This document shows, piece after piece, positions 33,989 to 42,075 of a DNA stretch of 64,000 bases; within the stretch, counting starts at the first letter, position 1, and every line of letters begins with the position of its first letter. Source of the DNA: Glycomyces sp. TRM65418 (GTDB lineage Bacteria; Actinomycetota; Actinomycetes; Mycobacteriales; Micromonosporaceae); the NCBI RefSeq assembly GCF_019710475.1, contig NZ_JAJFAX010000002.1, forward strand, positions 124,001 to 188,000. The letters are read 5' to 3'. The notes under the pieces were generated by a model. The model saw only the letters and a list, made by a program, of their open reading frames with translations, was not told the DNA's origin and ran no database searches. Both the position numbers and the translations under genes were made by a program.

Positions 33989-34381
33989 ATGGGATACGAA
34001 GCCAGCTACGAGGGCCGGATCGACCTCGACCCCCCGATGGACGCGGAGGTGTGGGAGCGCCTGCTCGACCCGCACCCCAACTATGGAGCCATCAAGCCCA
34101 GCGTCCGCAAGATCGTCGACCCGATCCTCATGCCGGTCCTCTCGGAGGACCGCCGGCACGTGGTCGCGGTCGAACCGAGCGAGTACGGGAACAAGCCTTC
34201 GGCGATGCACGGGGCGCTGCGTCACTTCGTGTGGTGCGCTTCCCTGTTCGCTTCCGAGGAAGGCCGCTTCCAACGATTCGCCGGCGGCTTCGACGCCTGC
34301 GGCGAAGACGGCGACCGGTTCCGAGTAACCGTGGGGGAGACCGACCCGATCCACACCGAGGACCTCGGCGAGAGCGAGTAA
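33989..34381 (+). CDS. small acidic protein of unknown function
   Basis: A 130-aa acidic protein starting MGYEASYEGRIDLDPPMD. ATG 33989 is preferred over ATG 33971, because the latter overlaps the GAAAGGA ribosome binding site itself. No family is recognised; composition and codon use are those of a real gene. It is flanked on both sides by strong hairpins. Confidence 0.65.
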   Translation: MGYEASYEGRIDLDPPMDAEVWERLLDPHPNYGAIKPSVRKIVDPILMPVLSEDRRHVVAVEPSEYGNKPSAMHGALRHFVWCASLFASEEGRFQRFAGGFDACGEDGDRFRVTVGETDPIHTEDLGESE

Positions 34382-34402
34382 CCGCCGACCACTTGCTCCC
34401 AC

Positions 34403-34436
34403 AAAGGGGGGCGCAACCGCTGGTTGCGCCCCCTTT
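34403..34436 (+). terminator. rho-independent-like terminator
   Basis: AAAGGGGGGCGCAACC pairs with GGTTGCGCCCCCTTT (one G bulged) around a 3-nt loop and ends in a T-rich tail. It follows the gene ending at 34381. Confidence 0.8.
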
Positions 34437-34481
34437 CTCTATGCCCAGCTGCACTTCGACTCGATGAAAGGAACTGAAGAC

Positions 34482-35081
34482 ATGCATTCCGACGACCTCC
34501 CCACCGCGCTGCGGGCCTGGTTCGCAGCGACCGCCGACCACCTCCACCGCGGCCGCTGGATCATCGCCTGCTGGCAGACCCCGCAAGGCCGCCTGACCGT
34601 CGCCGAACTCCCCGAGGCCACCGCCTGTCTCGACGACCTCGACGGATGCATCATTGCGCCAGATGAGCCGCTCCCGGCGGCCTGGCTCACCGAAGCGCTC
34701 GACTTCCACCTCCGCATGTGCGACCACGTGCCCGCACGGCCCACCGGTCCCTTCGGCCTGGTCGGCGTCGGCCTGGCCGTAACCAAGCCCGCGTTCAAAC
34801 CCGAACCCGAACTCGAACCGGACGCGTGGGAAGCGGCGACCGAGCACGCCTGGATCGTCTCCGACGACGGCGCATTCACCGTCGAGCTCTACCTCCACGC
34901 TGCCGCGGTCGGGCGCTGCGAGGTCGGCGACCCGCTGTGGTGGGACCGGCAAGAGCTCTTCGAACCCCTGGAGCGCTACCGCGCCGCCATCACCGGATGG
35001 CCGCCGATCCTGCCCGCCACCACGAATCCGGCGCTCCCGGTCCCCGCATCGAGCCCGGCTGACTGGCTCGGCCCTCGATGA
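34482..35081 (+). CDS. unknown protein with HRGRW / ELPE motif
   Basis: A 199-aa acidic protein. ATG 34482 follows GAAAGGAACTGAAGAC; the in-frame ATG at 34464 is part of that leader. Its segment LHRGRWIIACWQTPQGRLTV is similar in layout to PHGGWALLGCITTSEGRTGW in the 42072-43082 protein, hinting at shared ancestry among the cargo genes. Function unknown. Confidence 0.65.
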   Translation: MHSDDLPTALRAWFAATADHLHRGRWIIACWQTPQGRLTVAELPEATACLDDLDGCIIAPDEPLPAAWLTEALDFHLRMCDHVPARPTGPFGLVGVGLAVTKPAFKPEPELEPDAWEAATEHAWIVSDDGAFTVELYLHAAAVGRCEVGDPLWWDRQELFEPLERYRAAITGWPPILPATTNPALPVPASSPADWLGPR

Positions 35082-35104
35082 CCCACCGGCCACCTCCTCC
35101 GCTT

Positions 35105-35130
35105 GCGGCGCACCCGAGAGGGTGCGCCGC
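35105..35130 (+). terminator. terminator hairpin
   Basis: GCGGCGCACCC and GGGTGCGCCGC form a perfect 11-bp stem with a GAGA loop followed by TTC. It lies 24 bp after the preceding stop. Confidence 0.75.
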
Positions 35131-35164
35131 TTCCCGTTTCCGCACCAGTGAAAGGAACACGACC

Positions 35165-35578
35165 ATGACCGCCTACACCACCATCGAGCAGGCCGCCTGG
35201 ACCCACGCGGCCCGCATGGCCGCGACGATCTGCGAAACCGACTGGGACACCATCCTGGAACGCCTGCCCCGACTCGACGGCTACCTGCCCGGTGAACTCA
35301 TGGCCGCCGCCGCCCGCCTGCACCTGGCCGACGACGTCGCCGCCGCGACGCTCCAGCCCTACCGGGCGGCCACGTCGCTCTTCGAACTGCTCGGGGAGGA
35401 GCAGCGCCGCCAGCTGACCGACGCCGAAGCAGCGCTCCGCGTCCAGGGCTACCTCCACCCCTCCCGGGTGCGCCTCCTGGTCGAACCCGTCCAGCGAGCC
35501 GTGGCCGACCGGCACGAGGTCCGCGGGGCTTTGGCCGACCTCCTGTACACCGCCCGCACCGTCCTCGAGGACATGTGA
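35165..35578 (+). CDS. small helical protein of unknown function
   Basis: A 137-aa, largely helical acidic protein. ATG 35165 follows GAAAGGAACACGACC, the same leader type as its neighbours. No recognised family or catalytic motif. Confidence 0.65.
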   Translation: MTAYTTIEQAAWTHAARMAATICETDWDTILERLPRLDGYLPGELMAAAARLHLADDVAAATLQPYRAATSLFELLGEEQRRQLTDAEAALRVQGYLHPSRVRLLVEPVQRAVADRHEVRGALADLLYTARTVLEDM

Positions 35579-35591
35579 AGGCAACCGACCA

Positions 35592-35623
35592 CAGCAGGGG
35601 CCGCGCAGTAGCGGCCCCTGCTG
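35592..35623 (+). terminator. terminator hairpin
   Basis: CAGCAGGGGCCGC and GCGGCCCCTGCTG form a perfect 13-bp stem with a 6-nt loop, starting 13 bp after the preceding stop. Confidence 0.75.
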
Positions 35624-35737
35624 CCATACCCGGCACTACACCGGGCGGTATCGAGCAGGAGCAGCAGACCACGGCAGCTCATCCACCGATACCACCACCG
35701 GCCCGCGAGCCGACTGCGCCTGCGCGCCGGCATTCCC

Positions 35738-35769
35738 CGACGGCCGCGACCACCTGGTCGCGGCCGTCG
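35738..35769 (+). promoter_or_regulatory. hairpin ahead of the next cargo gene
   Basis: CGACGGCCGCGACCA and TGGTCGCGGCCGTCG pair over 15 bp with almost no loop. It ends 38 bp upstream of the ATG at 35808, so it may be a second terminator or a leader structure. Confidence 0.55.
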
Positions 35770-35807
35770 CCGTATCCACCAACGCCACGAGAAGGAGCAC
35801 CACGAGC

Positions 35808-36404
35808 ATGCCCGACCACACCAACCCTGCCCGCGAATCCGGTCCAGGCCAGCGCAGCTGCGCAGCAGCCGACTGCGCCAGCGGCCAGAGGCCGCCGGAC
35901 AGTTACGACACCTGCGAGGACTGCGCCGCCACCGCACTCGTCGAACACGAACAGCAGCGCCTGCACGCACAGGTCGCGGAACGCGAAGCGCGCCTGGCGA
36001 ACCGCACCCAGCCCCGGCACCGGCCTCTTCTGGCGGCCCTGCTGGAGCGGTTCGGCCCCGGTGCCCGGCTCGGCATGGCCGCAGTCCACGGCCTGCGGCC
36101 CGGGGATGTATTCGCCTGGCCCTGCGCCCAGATCCGGTCCGTGACCGAGGCTGACCGGCGCGGCTACGGCCAGCGGACCTTCGAGGTCGTCTACACCCAC
36201 GACGCCGACGAGCCCCTGCCTGCCTATGAGGTTCACCTGGTCTTGCGCCCGGGCGACACGCAGGTCCCGTGCGGCGGATGCGGACGGACGTTCATCGACG
36301 GCTGTGTCGATGCCTGCCACGACCGGTTCATCACCGAGGACGAGGTCCGCGCCGTCTTCGCTGAAGCGGGCATGGCCGCACTGACCGAGCCCGACGGCGC
36401 GTAG
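35808..36404 (+). CDS. zinc-finger-containing protein of unknown function
   Basis: A 198-aa protein with three Cys-rich patches: CAAADCASGQ and CEDCAATALVEH near the N-terminus, and CGGCGRTFIDGCVDACHD near residue 147, which looks like a zinc-binding site. The central part (GLRPGDVFAWPCAQIRSVTE) is beta-rich. ATG 35808 follows GAAGGAGCACC. No function can be assigned. The next 250 bp (36405-36654) hold no supported gene. Confidence 0.65.
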   Translation: MPDHTNPARESGPGQRSCAAADCASGQRPPDSYDTCEDCAATALVEHEQQRLHAQVAEREARLANRTQPRHRPLLAALLERFGPGARLGMAAVHGLRPGDVFAWPCAQIRSVTEADRRGYGQRTFEVVYTHDADEPLPAYEVHLVLRPGDTQVPCGGCGRTFIDGCVDACHDRFITEDEVRAVFAEAGMAALTEPDGA

Positions 36405-36654
36405 CCCTCGGCCGCAGCCGGTGCCCCTACCAAGAGGACCCGGATCGGTGCCCAGCGCCCGTGCTCTACCGAGTCCCATTGCGCCGGACTGCCGCCCGGC
36501 TTGGTGCCGCCCGGCAGTTGCGGTGTCCTTCGTCCCGGCCCCGCTGGGGCCGGACGCCGCCATGGGCCCGCAACGGCCCGGCGGCCCGCACGCCCGCACA
36601 CGGCGGGCCCAACCCGCAATTTCCGACGGAACACGACACGAAAGGAGGGTGTCC

Positions 36655-37035
36655 ATGAACGACACCCACACGCAAGCCGACACCGACACCGACGAGTTCG
36701 AATCGAGCGAGCACCAGCGCGTCCGCAACCTCCTGCAGGCGTTCCGCGCCGGACTGGAAGCGCTCGAGGCGGCCCGGGACACCGAGGGGTCCTTCCTCTA
36801 CACCGAAGTCCTCGCCGCACTCATCGAGGGCCACCAGGTGCTCGCCCGCAACATCAGCGGCTTCGCGTACTTCGTCGAGGACCTGTGGCCCGAGAACGTC
36901 GGCCGCCACGCCACGGTGACCGCCGCGCAGATCAGCGCCGCCACCTTCCCGCTGGCCTCGCTGTACGGGCAGATCACCTGCCTGCCCATGGAGGAGGCGA
37001 AGACCCGCCCGCTCCCGGCCCGCGCCGCCGCGTAG
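36655..37035 (+). CDS. small helical protein of unknown function
   Basis: A 126-aa helical protein with an acidic, Asp/Thr-rich N-terminus (DTHTQADTDTDEFES). ATG 36655 has a near-perfect AAAGGAGGG ribosome binding site. No family recognised. Confidence 0.65.
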   Translation: MNDTHTQADTDTDEFESSEHQRVRNLLQAFRAGLEALEAARDTEGSFLYTEVLAALIEGHQVLARNISGFAYFVEDLWPENVGRHATVTAAQISAATFPLASLYGQITCLPMEEAKTRPLPARAAA

Positions 37036-37054
37036 GCCAGTCCAGCCGCCACCG

Positions 37055-37080
37055 AGGGGAGCCCGTACGGGCTCCCCCTC
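37055..37080 (+). terminator. terminator hairpin
   Basis: GAGGGGAGCCCG and CGGGCTCCCC(C)TC form an inverted repeat around a TA centre, 20 bp after the preceding stop. Confidence 0.65.
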
Positions 37081-37233
37081 GCCCGTCCCTGAAAGGAACG
37101 ACCGACCGACACCTGATCGATGCGTCCTGGCGGTGCGAACGCACTGGTCCAGGCCACTGAACTTGGCTCGACATCCCCTGGGAGTCGAGCCATGGTCATG
37201 CACGCCAAATCAATCCTGAAAGGACAGACCGTC

Positions 37234-38484
37234 ATGGCTGCGAAGAAGAACGAACCGGCGATCGTCAAGATCGCCACCTTCCTGTCCGAGCACGGCGATT
37301 TCCACGACCTGGAGGCGATCTGCGCCGACTCGCGCGTCGCGAAGTCCACGGCCGAGCGCACCCTCGCCAAACTCGTCGACTCCGGCGCGGTCGTCACCCA
37401 AGACCGGGAGGGCACCGCCGTGTGGCGGTGGGCCAACCCGGTCCCGACCGCTGAAGTGGCCCCGACCGAGGAATCCCCGCACGCCGAGGACACCCGTCCC
37501 GACGAAGGCGACACCACCAGCACGGACCGCGCCATGAGCGAACCCGGCCCTGAGGCCGGGGACGCCCACGCGGTCCAGGCGGCCGAAGCCGAGACGGACC
37601 CGGCTGTCGAAGAACGGGCCGATGTGTCCGAGGCCGACCCGTCGGCAAGTGAATCAGTGAGCACCGAGCCCGACGAAGGCGAGGCTGACGGCCCTGCGGC
37701 CGGCAGCGGCACGGAGGAAGCCAGAGGAGGCGCCGCTGACGGTCACGCGGACGCCGAGCTCGACGGTGCCGCCGCGGAGGAATCGGAAGCGGCGGGGGTA
37801 GCGTCGACCGACGCCGCCGGGGTGAGTCTCCAGCCGGTGCTGCTGGAGCACGATCCGATGGTCATGCTCATGGCCCGCGTCTTGGCCGAGGCCACAAAGC
37901 CGTTGAGCACCAGGCAGGTCGCTGAGGCCGCGTACATGCCCATGGGCACCCGCGAGGTGCTCACCGCACTCCGGGCCTTGACCGCCAGTGGCTTGGCCGT
38001 CTGCTCGAAGCCGTTCGCGCCGACCGACGAGGACTGCAGCTGGCAGCGGAACGCGGGTCTGGAGCCGGACGCGTTCATGCGCTCGGCTCGGGGTGTTCCC
38101 ATGGCCGCCGCGCCGGACAGGGTCACCTGCCCCATCTGCGGCCATTCGGCCGTCATCCCCGGCGTCACGAGGCCCCGCAAGCGGGGCGGCGACTTGCGCT
38201 CGGACGGGTCGCGGAAGCTCCCCGCCGGGGGCCTCAAGCGCCTGGCCAGGGAGTGGTTGATCCGGGAGGAGAACGCGGGCGACCTGATCACCCCCGGGCA
38301 GCTCAAGCGCGAACTGCGCGCCGAGCATGGCGACCAGGTCTCCCGCAATTGCGATGGTGCGCTGCGCCAGTTGATGGCCGACCAGTTCACCAAGGCCGAC
38401 CCGGCCGACGCCGACAAGCGGCCCCTGCTGGTCGAAGAGGAGGGCATCACGCCGCTCACCTACCGCATCCGCGACCTGGCCTAA
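37234..38484 (+). CDS. multi-winged-helix protein with acidic linker
   Basis: A 416-aa protein. Residues about 8-68 are winged-helix-like (VKIATFLSEHGDFHDLEAIC, then STAERTLAKLVDSG). Residues 70-195 are a Glu/Asp/Ala-rich disordered linker. A second winged-helix-like domain follows (ATKPLSTRQVAEAAYMPMGT), then a CPICGHS pair, and a C-terminal region (GQLKRELRAEHGDQVSRNCD) that may be a third. ATG 37234 follows GAAAGGACAGACC. The layout suggests a DNA-binding nucleoid or silencing-type protein, possibly regulating element genes, which is inference. Confidence 0.7.
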   Translation: MAAKKNEPAIVKIATFLSEHGDFHDLEAICADSRVAKSTAERTLAKLVDSGAVVTQDREGTAVWRWANPVPTAEVAPTEESPHAEDTRPDEGDTTSTDRAMSEPGPEAGDAHAVQAAEAETDPAVEERADVSEADPSASESVSTEPDEGEADGPAAGSGTEEARGGAADGHADAELDGAAAEESEAAGVASTDAAGVSLQPVLLEHDPMVMLMARVLAEATKPLSTRQVAEAAYMPMGTREVLTALRALTASGLAVCSKPFAPTDEDCSWQRNAGLEPDAFMRSARGVPMAAAPDRVTCPICGHSAVIPGVTRPRKRGGDLRSDGSRKLPAGGLKRLAREWLIREENAGDLITPGQLKRELRAEHGDQVSRNCDGALRQLMADQFTKADPADADKRPLLVEEEGITPLTYRIRDLA

Positions 38485-38520
38485 GGCCCGCTCGCGGTGC
38501 CTCAACCCGATTCCCAAGCG

Positions 38521-38565
38521 GTGCCGCCGCGCCCTGCCCGGAAACTTCCGGGCGCGCGGCGGCAC
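38521..38565 (+). terminator. long hairpin after the winged-helix gene
   Basis: Arms GTGCCGCCGCGC and GCGCGGCGGCAC enclose a second stem CCCGG/CCGGG. It lies 37 bp after the stop and before the GAAAGGA leader of the next gene. Confidence 0.65.
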
Positions 38566-38600
38566 CGCACCCAACTGACCGAACGAAAGGAACCATCCTG

Positions 38601-39044
38601 ATGGAAATGGAAGCGACGCACGGCGTCGGCGAGGGCTTCATCGCCCTTCCCGAGGCCGAGCGCCACTCTGGTCGCTGGGGGACGGTCTGCCTCACTGATG
38701 CCGAGGGCATCCCGCTGCCGCTGCACGGCATCACGTCGGGACGGGCCGTCGCCCTGACAGCGACACCGCTGCCCGACACCGACAGCATCACGTTGCCGAT
38801 CAAGCGGGAACTGCTGGGCACCGGCGCGCTCTTCACCGAACCCGTGGGGCTCAAAGGACGCAGCGCGACCGGCGTCGGAGTCCGCCCAGCGAACGGAAGG
38901 CTGACCGACTGGCTCTTCCCCGCCACCGTCGCCCGCCTGCTCGAGCGGCGCGTGTTGCTGGAAGCGCACCTCGCCTGGCCGGCATGCACGTGCGGCCTCC
39001 TCGCCACACCAGGCGACCCGACACAAAGGGGCTCGCGTGAGTGA
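38601..39044 (+). CDS. cargo paralogue family, member 1
   Basis: A 147-aa protein. It shares a layout with the next three genes: an N-terminal GEGFIAL strand, a GRWGTVCLT strand, a TSGRAVALTATPL segment, and, like member 3, a C-terminal LLEAHLAWPACTC piece (member 3 has RLEVHAPGCAC). The ATG follows GAAAGGAACCATCCTG. Pairwise similarity is weak but the pattern repeats in order, so tandem duplication with divergence is likely. Function unknown. Confidence 0.65.
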   Translation: MEMEATHGVGEGFIALPEAERHSGRWGTVCLTDAEGIPLPLHGITSGRAVALTATPLPDTDSITLPIKRELLGTGALFTEPVGLKGRSATGVGVRPANGRLTDWLFPATVARLLERRVLLEAHLAWPACTCGLLATPGDPTQRGSRE

Positions 39045-39492
39045 AGCGATCACGATCCTGCTCGGCGAGGGCATCCTCCGGCGCCTGCAAGTCCGGACGG
39101 TCCACGGACCGGTCCTGGCCGTCCAGCTCCTGGTCGAAGGCGGGCCCGTGGCGCTGCGCGCCACCGGCCTCCCGGACGAGCCGGTCGTCTTGGTCGCCGT
39201 CCACCTGCGCCACCGGACCGGCAGGCCCCGGCAGCGCCGCGGTCATGTGCTGGTGCGCCGCACCACCGTCGAGACCGATCACGCACTCGCCGCTGGCCGC
39301 CTCCTGCTCTTCCCGAGCTCCGGCGACGCGCCGATCGACGCCGTCACCGTCCAGCCCGAGGATCCCGGCCGCGGTACCTGGCTGGACAAGGGCGCGCTCG
39401 AGGTCCTGGCGGGCAAGCCGGTCCGGCTCGAAGTCCGACACCTGCCGTCGAGTCTGGCGGCTGACCGATCAATCGATTCTGCAATGGAGTGA
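39037..39492 (+). CDS. cargo paralogue family, member 2
   Basis: A 151-aa protein starting at GTG 39037 inside the end of member 1 (8-bp overlap). It has the same LGEGILRR opening, a PVLAVQLLVEGG strand pair, VVLVAVHLRH in the middle and a RLEVRHLPSS end, but lacks the terminal CxC of members 1 and 3. Function unknown. Confidence 0.65.
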   Translation: MSEAITILLGEGILRRLQVRTVHGPVLAVQLLVEGGPVALRATGLPDEPVVLVAVHLRHRTGRPRQRRGHVLVRRTTVETDHALAAGRLLLFPSSGDAPIDAVTVQPEDPGRGTWLDKGALEVLAGKPVRLEVRHLPSSLAADRSIDSAME

Positions 39493-39497
39493 ACGCT

Positions 39498-39977
39498 ATG
39501 GCTGTAGCGAACTGCGTTCTCGCTGAAGGACGCCTTATCCAGTACGAGCCCTACCTGCCGGGAACCGACGACCACCTCAGGGGCATGGTCGGCGTCCTCT
39601 CCCCGATCACCGGGAGACGACGTGTCCTTCACGCGGTTCCTGTCGGGCAGACCGGGCTGATCATCGCGACCCTGACCGGACCGAGCAACCTCGAGGGCAC
39701 GGTCCCGCTGGCCGCCTGCGCCGCCGACCGGCCGTCACTGGTGCTGGCCGCAGGGAGCATCGGGGCGAACACGCCGATCCCGGGCCGCAGCGGACCGGCC
39801 GACCTCGTCGGCTGCGCCCCAGGCGAGGGGACCGGTCCATGCGAGCTGCGCCCCGAGACTGAAGCCGTGCTGGGCCGCCTGGTGCGGCTCGAAGTCCACG
39901 CCCCCGGCTGCGCCTGCAAGCAGGGCCTGACCACCGTCACCGGGCCGGGCTCGCGAACGGAGGTCGGCGATGGCTGA
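39498..39977 (+). CDS. cargo paralogue family, member 3
   Basis: A 159-aa protein. The ATG at 39498 is chosen for the GGAG upstream; GTG 39489 would add three residues. It shows the family pattern LAEGRLIQ...GMVGVLSPITG...GLIIATLT and ends with RLEVHAPGCACKQGL. It overlaps member 4 by 8 bp. Function unknown. Confidence 0.65.
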   Translation: MAVANCVLAEGRLIQYEPYLPGTDDHLRGMVGVLSPITGRRRVLHAVPVGQTGLIIATLTGPSNLEGTVPLAACAADRPSLVLAAGSIGANTPIPGRSGPADLVGCAPGEGTGPCELRPETEAVLGRLVRLEVHAPGCACKQGLTTVTGPGSRTEVGDG

Positions 39978-40431
39978 ACTCACTGCGCCGTTCGACCTCG
40001 GCGAAGGGGTCTTGACCTGGCCGCCGGAGGAGCGGCTGCTCGGGCGTTTCGGTTCCGTCGGCCTCAACCTCGGCGGCGACGCGTACGCGACCTTCCCCGA
40101 TGCGCCGATCGGGGCACTGGCGCGCATGAGCGCCACGGTCCTGGAAGTCCGGCAGGCGCTGCTCAGGCCCGATCCGGTCCGCCAGCTCGCGCCGACGACA
40201 CCGGAAGCGGGCGAGGAGATCGACCTGGGCATCGGCTGGGTGTTCCGGCCCGACCTCGCCGGGCAAGGACATGTCGCCATCGGCCTCGCCCCGCTCGCCC
40301 AGTACTGGCGCGGGAACGAATGGCTCTCGCCCACGGCCCTCTATAGGGCGCACAACCACTACGTCCGCCTCACGCTCCACCCCTACCGGGGGTTCACCAC
40401 GGACGTGACGCAAACGGCGGACACCGCTTAA
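39970..40431 (+). CDS. cargo paralogue family, member 4
   Basis: A 153-aa protein with the family opening DLGEGVLTWPPEE, then LGRFGSVGLNLGGD and ALARMSATVLEVRQ. Its C-terminal part is the most diverged and lacks the Cys motif. A hairpin follows 28 bp after the stop, closing the four-gene cluster. Function unknown. Confidence 0.65.
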   Translation: MAELTAPFDLGEGVLTWPPEERLLGRFGSVGLNLGGDAYATFPDAPIGALARMSATVLEVRQALLRPDPVRQLAPTTPEAGEEIDLGIGWVFRPDLAGQGHVAIGLAPLAQYWRGNEWLSPTALYRAHNHYVRLTLHPYRGFTTDVTQTADTA

Positions 40432-40458
40432 GCGGCGCCCGCCTACTCCGAAGAGCAC

Positions 40459-40499
40459 GGTGCGGCCAAGTCCCGACTGGAATCTGGCTTGGCCGCACC
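40459..40499 (+). terminator. terminator-like inverted repeat
   Basis: GGTGCGGCCAAG (40459-40470) and CTTGGCCGCACC (40488-40499) form a perfect 12-bp stem with a 17-nt loop, at the end of the four-paralogue cluster and before the GAAAGGA leader of the DUF4192 gene. Confidence 0.65.
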
Positions 40500-40523
40500 C
40501 ACCACACGAAAGGAACCAGTGCA

Positions 40524-41585
40524 GTGAACCTGCCAGTTTACAAGTCCGTGGGCGCTTTCGCCTCCCTCGAACCGGGGACCGTCACCGCCCTCATCCCGAC
40601 CCTGCTGGGTCGCTTCCTGTCCGAAGAAGTCATCGCCATCGCGACCGGCCCGAAAGGCCCGGTCCACACCTCGGTCTGGCCGCTGGCCGACCTCTACGAC
40701 GAGGCCGGTTGTGACCGGCTCGAGACCGAACTCGACCCGGTCCCGGCCACCTGGCTGTGGCTGATCGGCTCCAGCGCCGACCTGACGAACGTCGCCGCCG
40801 CGGCCGCCGGGCTCCTCGACTTCCGCGACACCCCTAAGTGGAGCGCGGGCTGGGGCATGCTCGCCGTCACCGCAGACGGCGGACGCTGGGGCTACGTCGA
40901 TGACCACGTTGACCAGACCGACCACCACCTCCTGCGCCCCGTCCCTGCGCTCGACCCGCTCTGGGCGCACCTGACCGCACTCGCGGTGAAAGCCAAGTGC
41001 GCCACCGCGCTCGAGGCCGCCGCGCTCGGTCTCGGGCCGGTCGAGGACGACGACGAAACCCTGGCTCTTGAGGGCATCCTCGCACGTCTGCGCGGCCACG
41101 CCGCCGAGGTCGACGCCCGGCGTTTGGCCGTTGAGGATCGGGCGAGCCTGCTCGCCTGCCTCGATCGCCGCGGGCCGGCCACCGTGGCCGAGGCGGTCAA
41201 CCTCGGTCGGGCCCTGGAGGCCTCACTCCCCTTGAGGGAGCAGGCGATCGAGTGGATCCTCGCCGCGCCGCCCGCCCGAACCCGGACTGGACTGTGGTGC
41301 CAGATCGCCCGGCACACCTCCGGGTCGGCGCGCACCCTCGCAGCCACCCTGGCCGGGCTCGCCGCCTGGCGAACGGGCGACCTCACCACCGTGTGCGCCG
41401 CCGTGAACGTGGCCTACGAAGGGCGGCGGGAGCAGCCCGCCGCGCAGGTCCTGGCCGAACTGGTGTGGACCGGCATCGGCGCCTACGCGCTCATGCCATC
41501 CCGTCACGAAGGGGAAGCCATGCGCCCACCGTTCGGTTCCCGCGAGCCGCACCGCCAGGACGACGAGCAGAAAGGGCTGGCCTGA
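40524..41585 (+). CDS. DUF4192-domain protein
   Basis: A 353-aa protein. The C-terminal ARTLAATLAGLAAWRTGDLT, then VCAAVNVAYEG, and the earlier LEASLPLREQAIEWILAAPP pattern fit DUF4192, a helical domain common in actinobacteria and frequent on mobile elements; its biochemical role is unknown. The 40524 ATG follows GAAAGGAACCAGTGCA. The stop is one base ahead of the next start, so it opens a three-gene unit (40524-43082). Confidence 0.65.
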   Translation: MNLPVYKSVGAFASLEPGTVTALIPTLLGRFLSEEVIAIATGPKGPVHTSVWPLADLYDEAGCDRLETELDPVPATWLWLIGSSADLTNVAAAAAGLLDFRDTPKWSAGWGMLAVTADGGRWGYVDDHVDQTDHHLLRPVPALDPLWAHLTALAVKAKCATALEAAALGLGPVEDDDETLALEGILARLRGHAAEVDARRLAVEDRASLLACLDRRGPATVAEAVNLGRALEASLPLREQAIEWILAAPPARTRTGLWCQIARHTSGSARTLAATLAGLAAWRTGDLTTVCAAVNVAYEGRREQPAAQVLAELVWTGIGAYALMPSRHEGEAMRPPFGSREPHRQDDEQKGLA

Positions 41586-41586
41586 C

Positions 41587-42075
41587 ATGCTCGATGCCGA
41601 CACGCACCAGCAGATCAACGCCGCCCTGCGGCAAACACTCGCCAACTCCATGCCCACCTGCCGGGGCGGCATCGTCGCCGTGTGGGACCTCCCCAGGCGG
41701 TACCAGGTCGCCCTCATGGACGACCTGGCGGCCACGTTCGTCGAACACCGCATGGCCGGACTCGACATCTTCGCCGCGTTCGACGCGCTGGTCACCGAGC
41801 TCCGCACCGACGACCACACCCAGATTGAGGAGCACCTGATCGGCCTCGGCCTGATCGGACACGCCCACATGGGATCGCGGGGCCGCGTCGCTTCACTGCT
41901 CGCCCTGGTCGACGGGTGGTCGCACGAAATCCTGTGGCCGCACGCTCAGGCGATGCCGGTCTGGGAGGTCAAACCGGTCGCCGACGTCGACGATGAGGAC
42001 TGCGCCGTCTACCTCGCCGCGCTCGCCGACCTGTTCAACGCCCTCACCGGCCGGGCCGAGGGAGGTGCACGATGA
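41587..42075 (+). CDS. helical protein of unknown function
   Basis: A 162-aa mainly helical protein. It starts one base after the DUF4192 stop and overlaps the next gene by 4 bp (ATGA), so it is co-translated with both. The TCRGGIVAVWDLPRRYQVAL segment is laid out like the HRGRW region of 34482 and the HGGW region of 42072. No function assigned. Confidence 0.65.
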   Translation: MLDADTHQQINAALRQTLANSMPTCRGGIVAVWDLPRRYQVALMDDLAATFVEHRMAGLDIFAAFDALVTELRTDDHTQIEEHLIGLGLIGHAHMGSRGRVASLLALVDGWSHEILWPHAQAMPVWEVKPVADVDDEDCAVYLAALADLFNALTGRAEGGAR

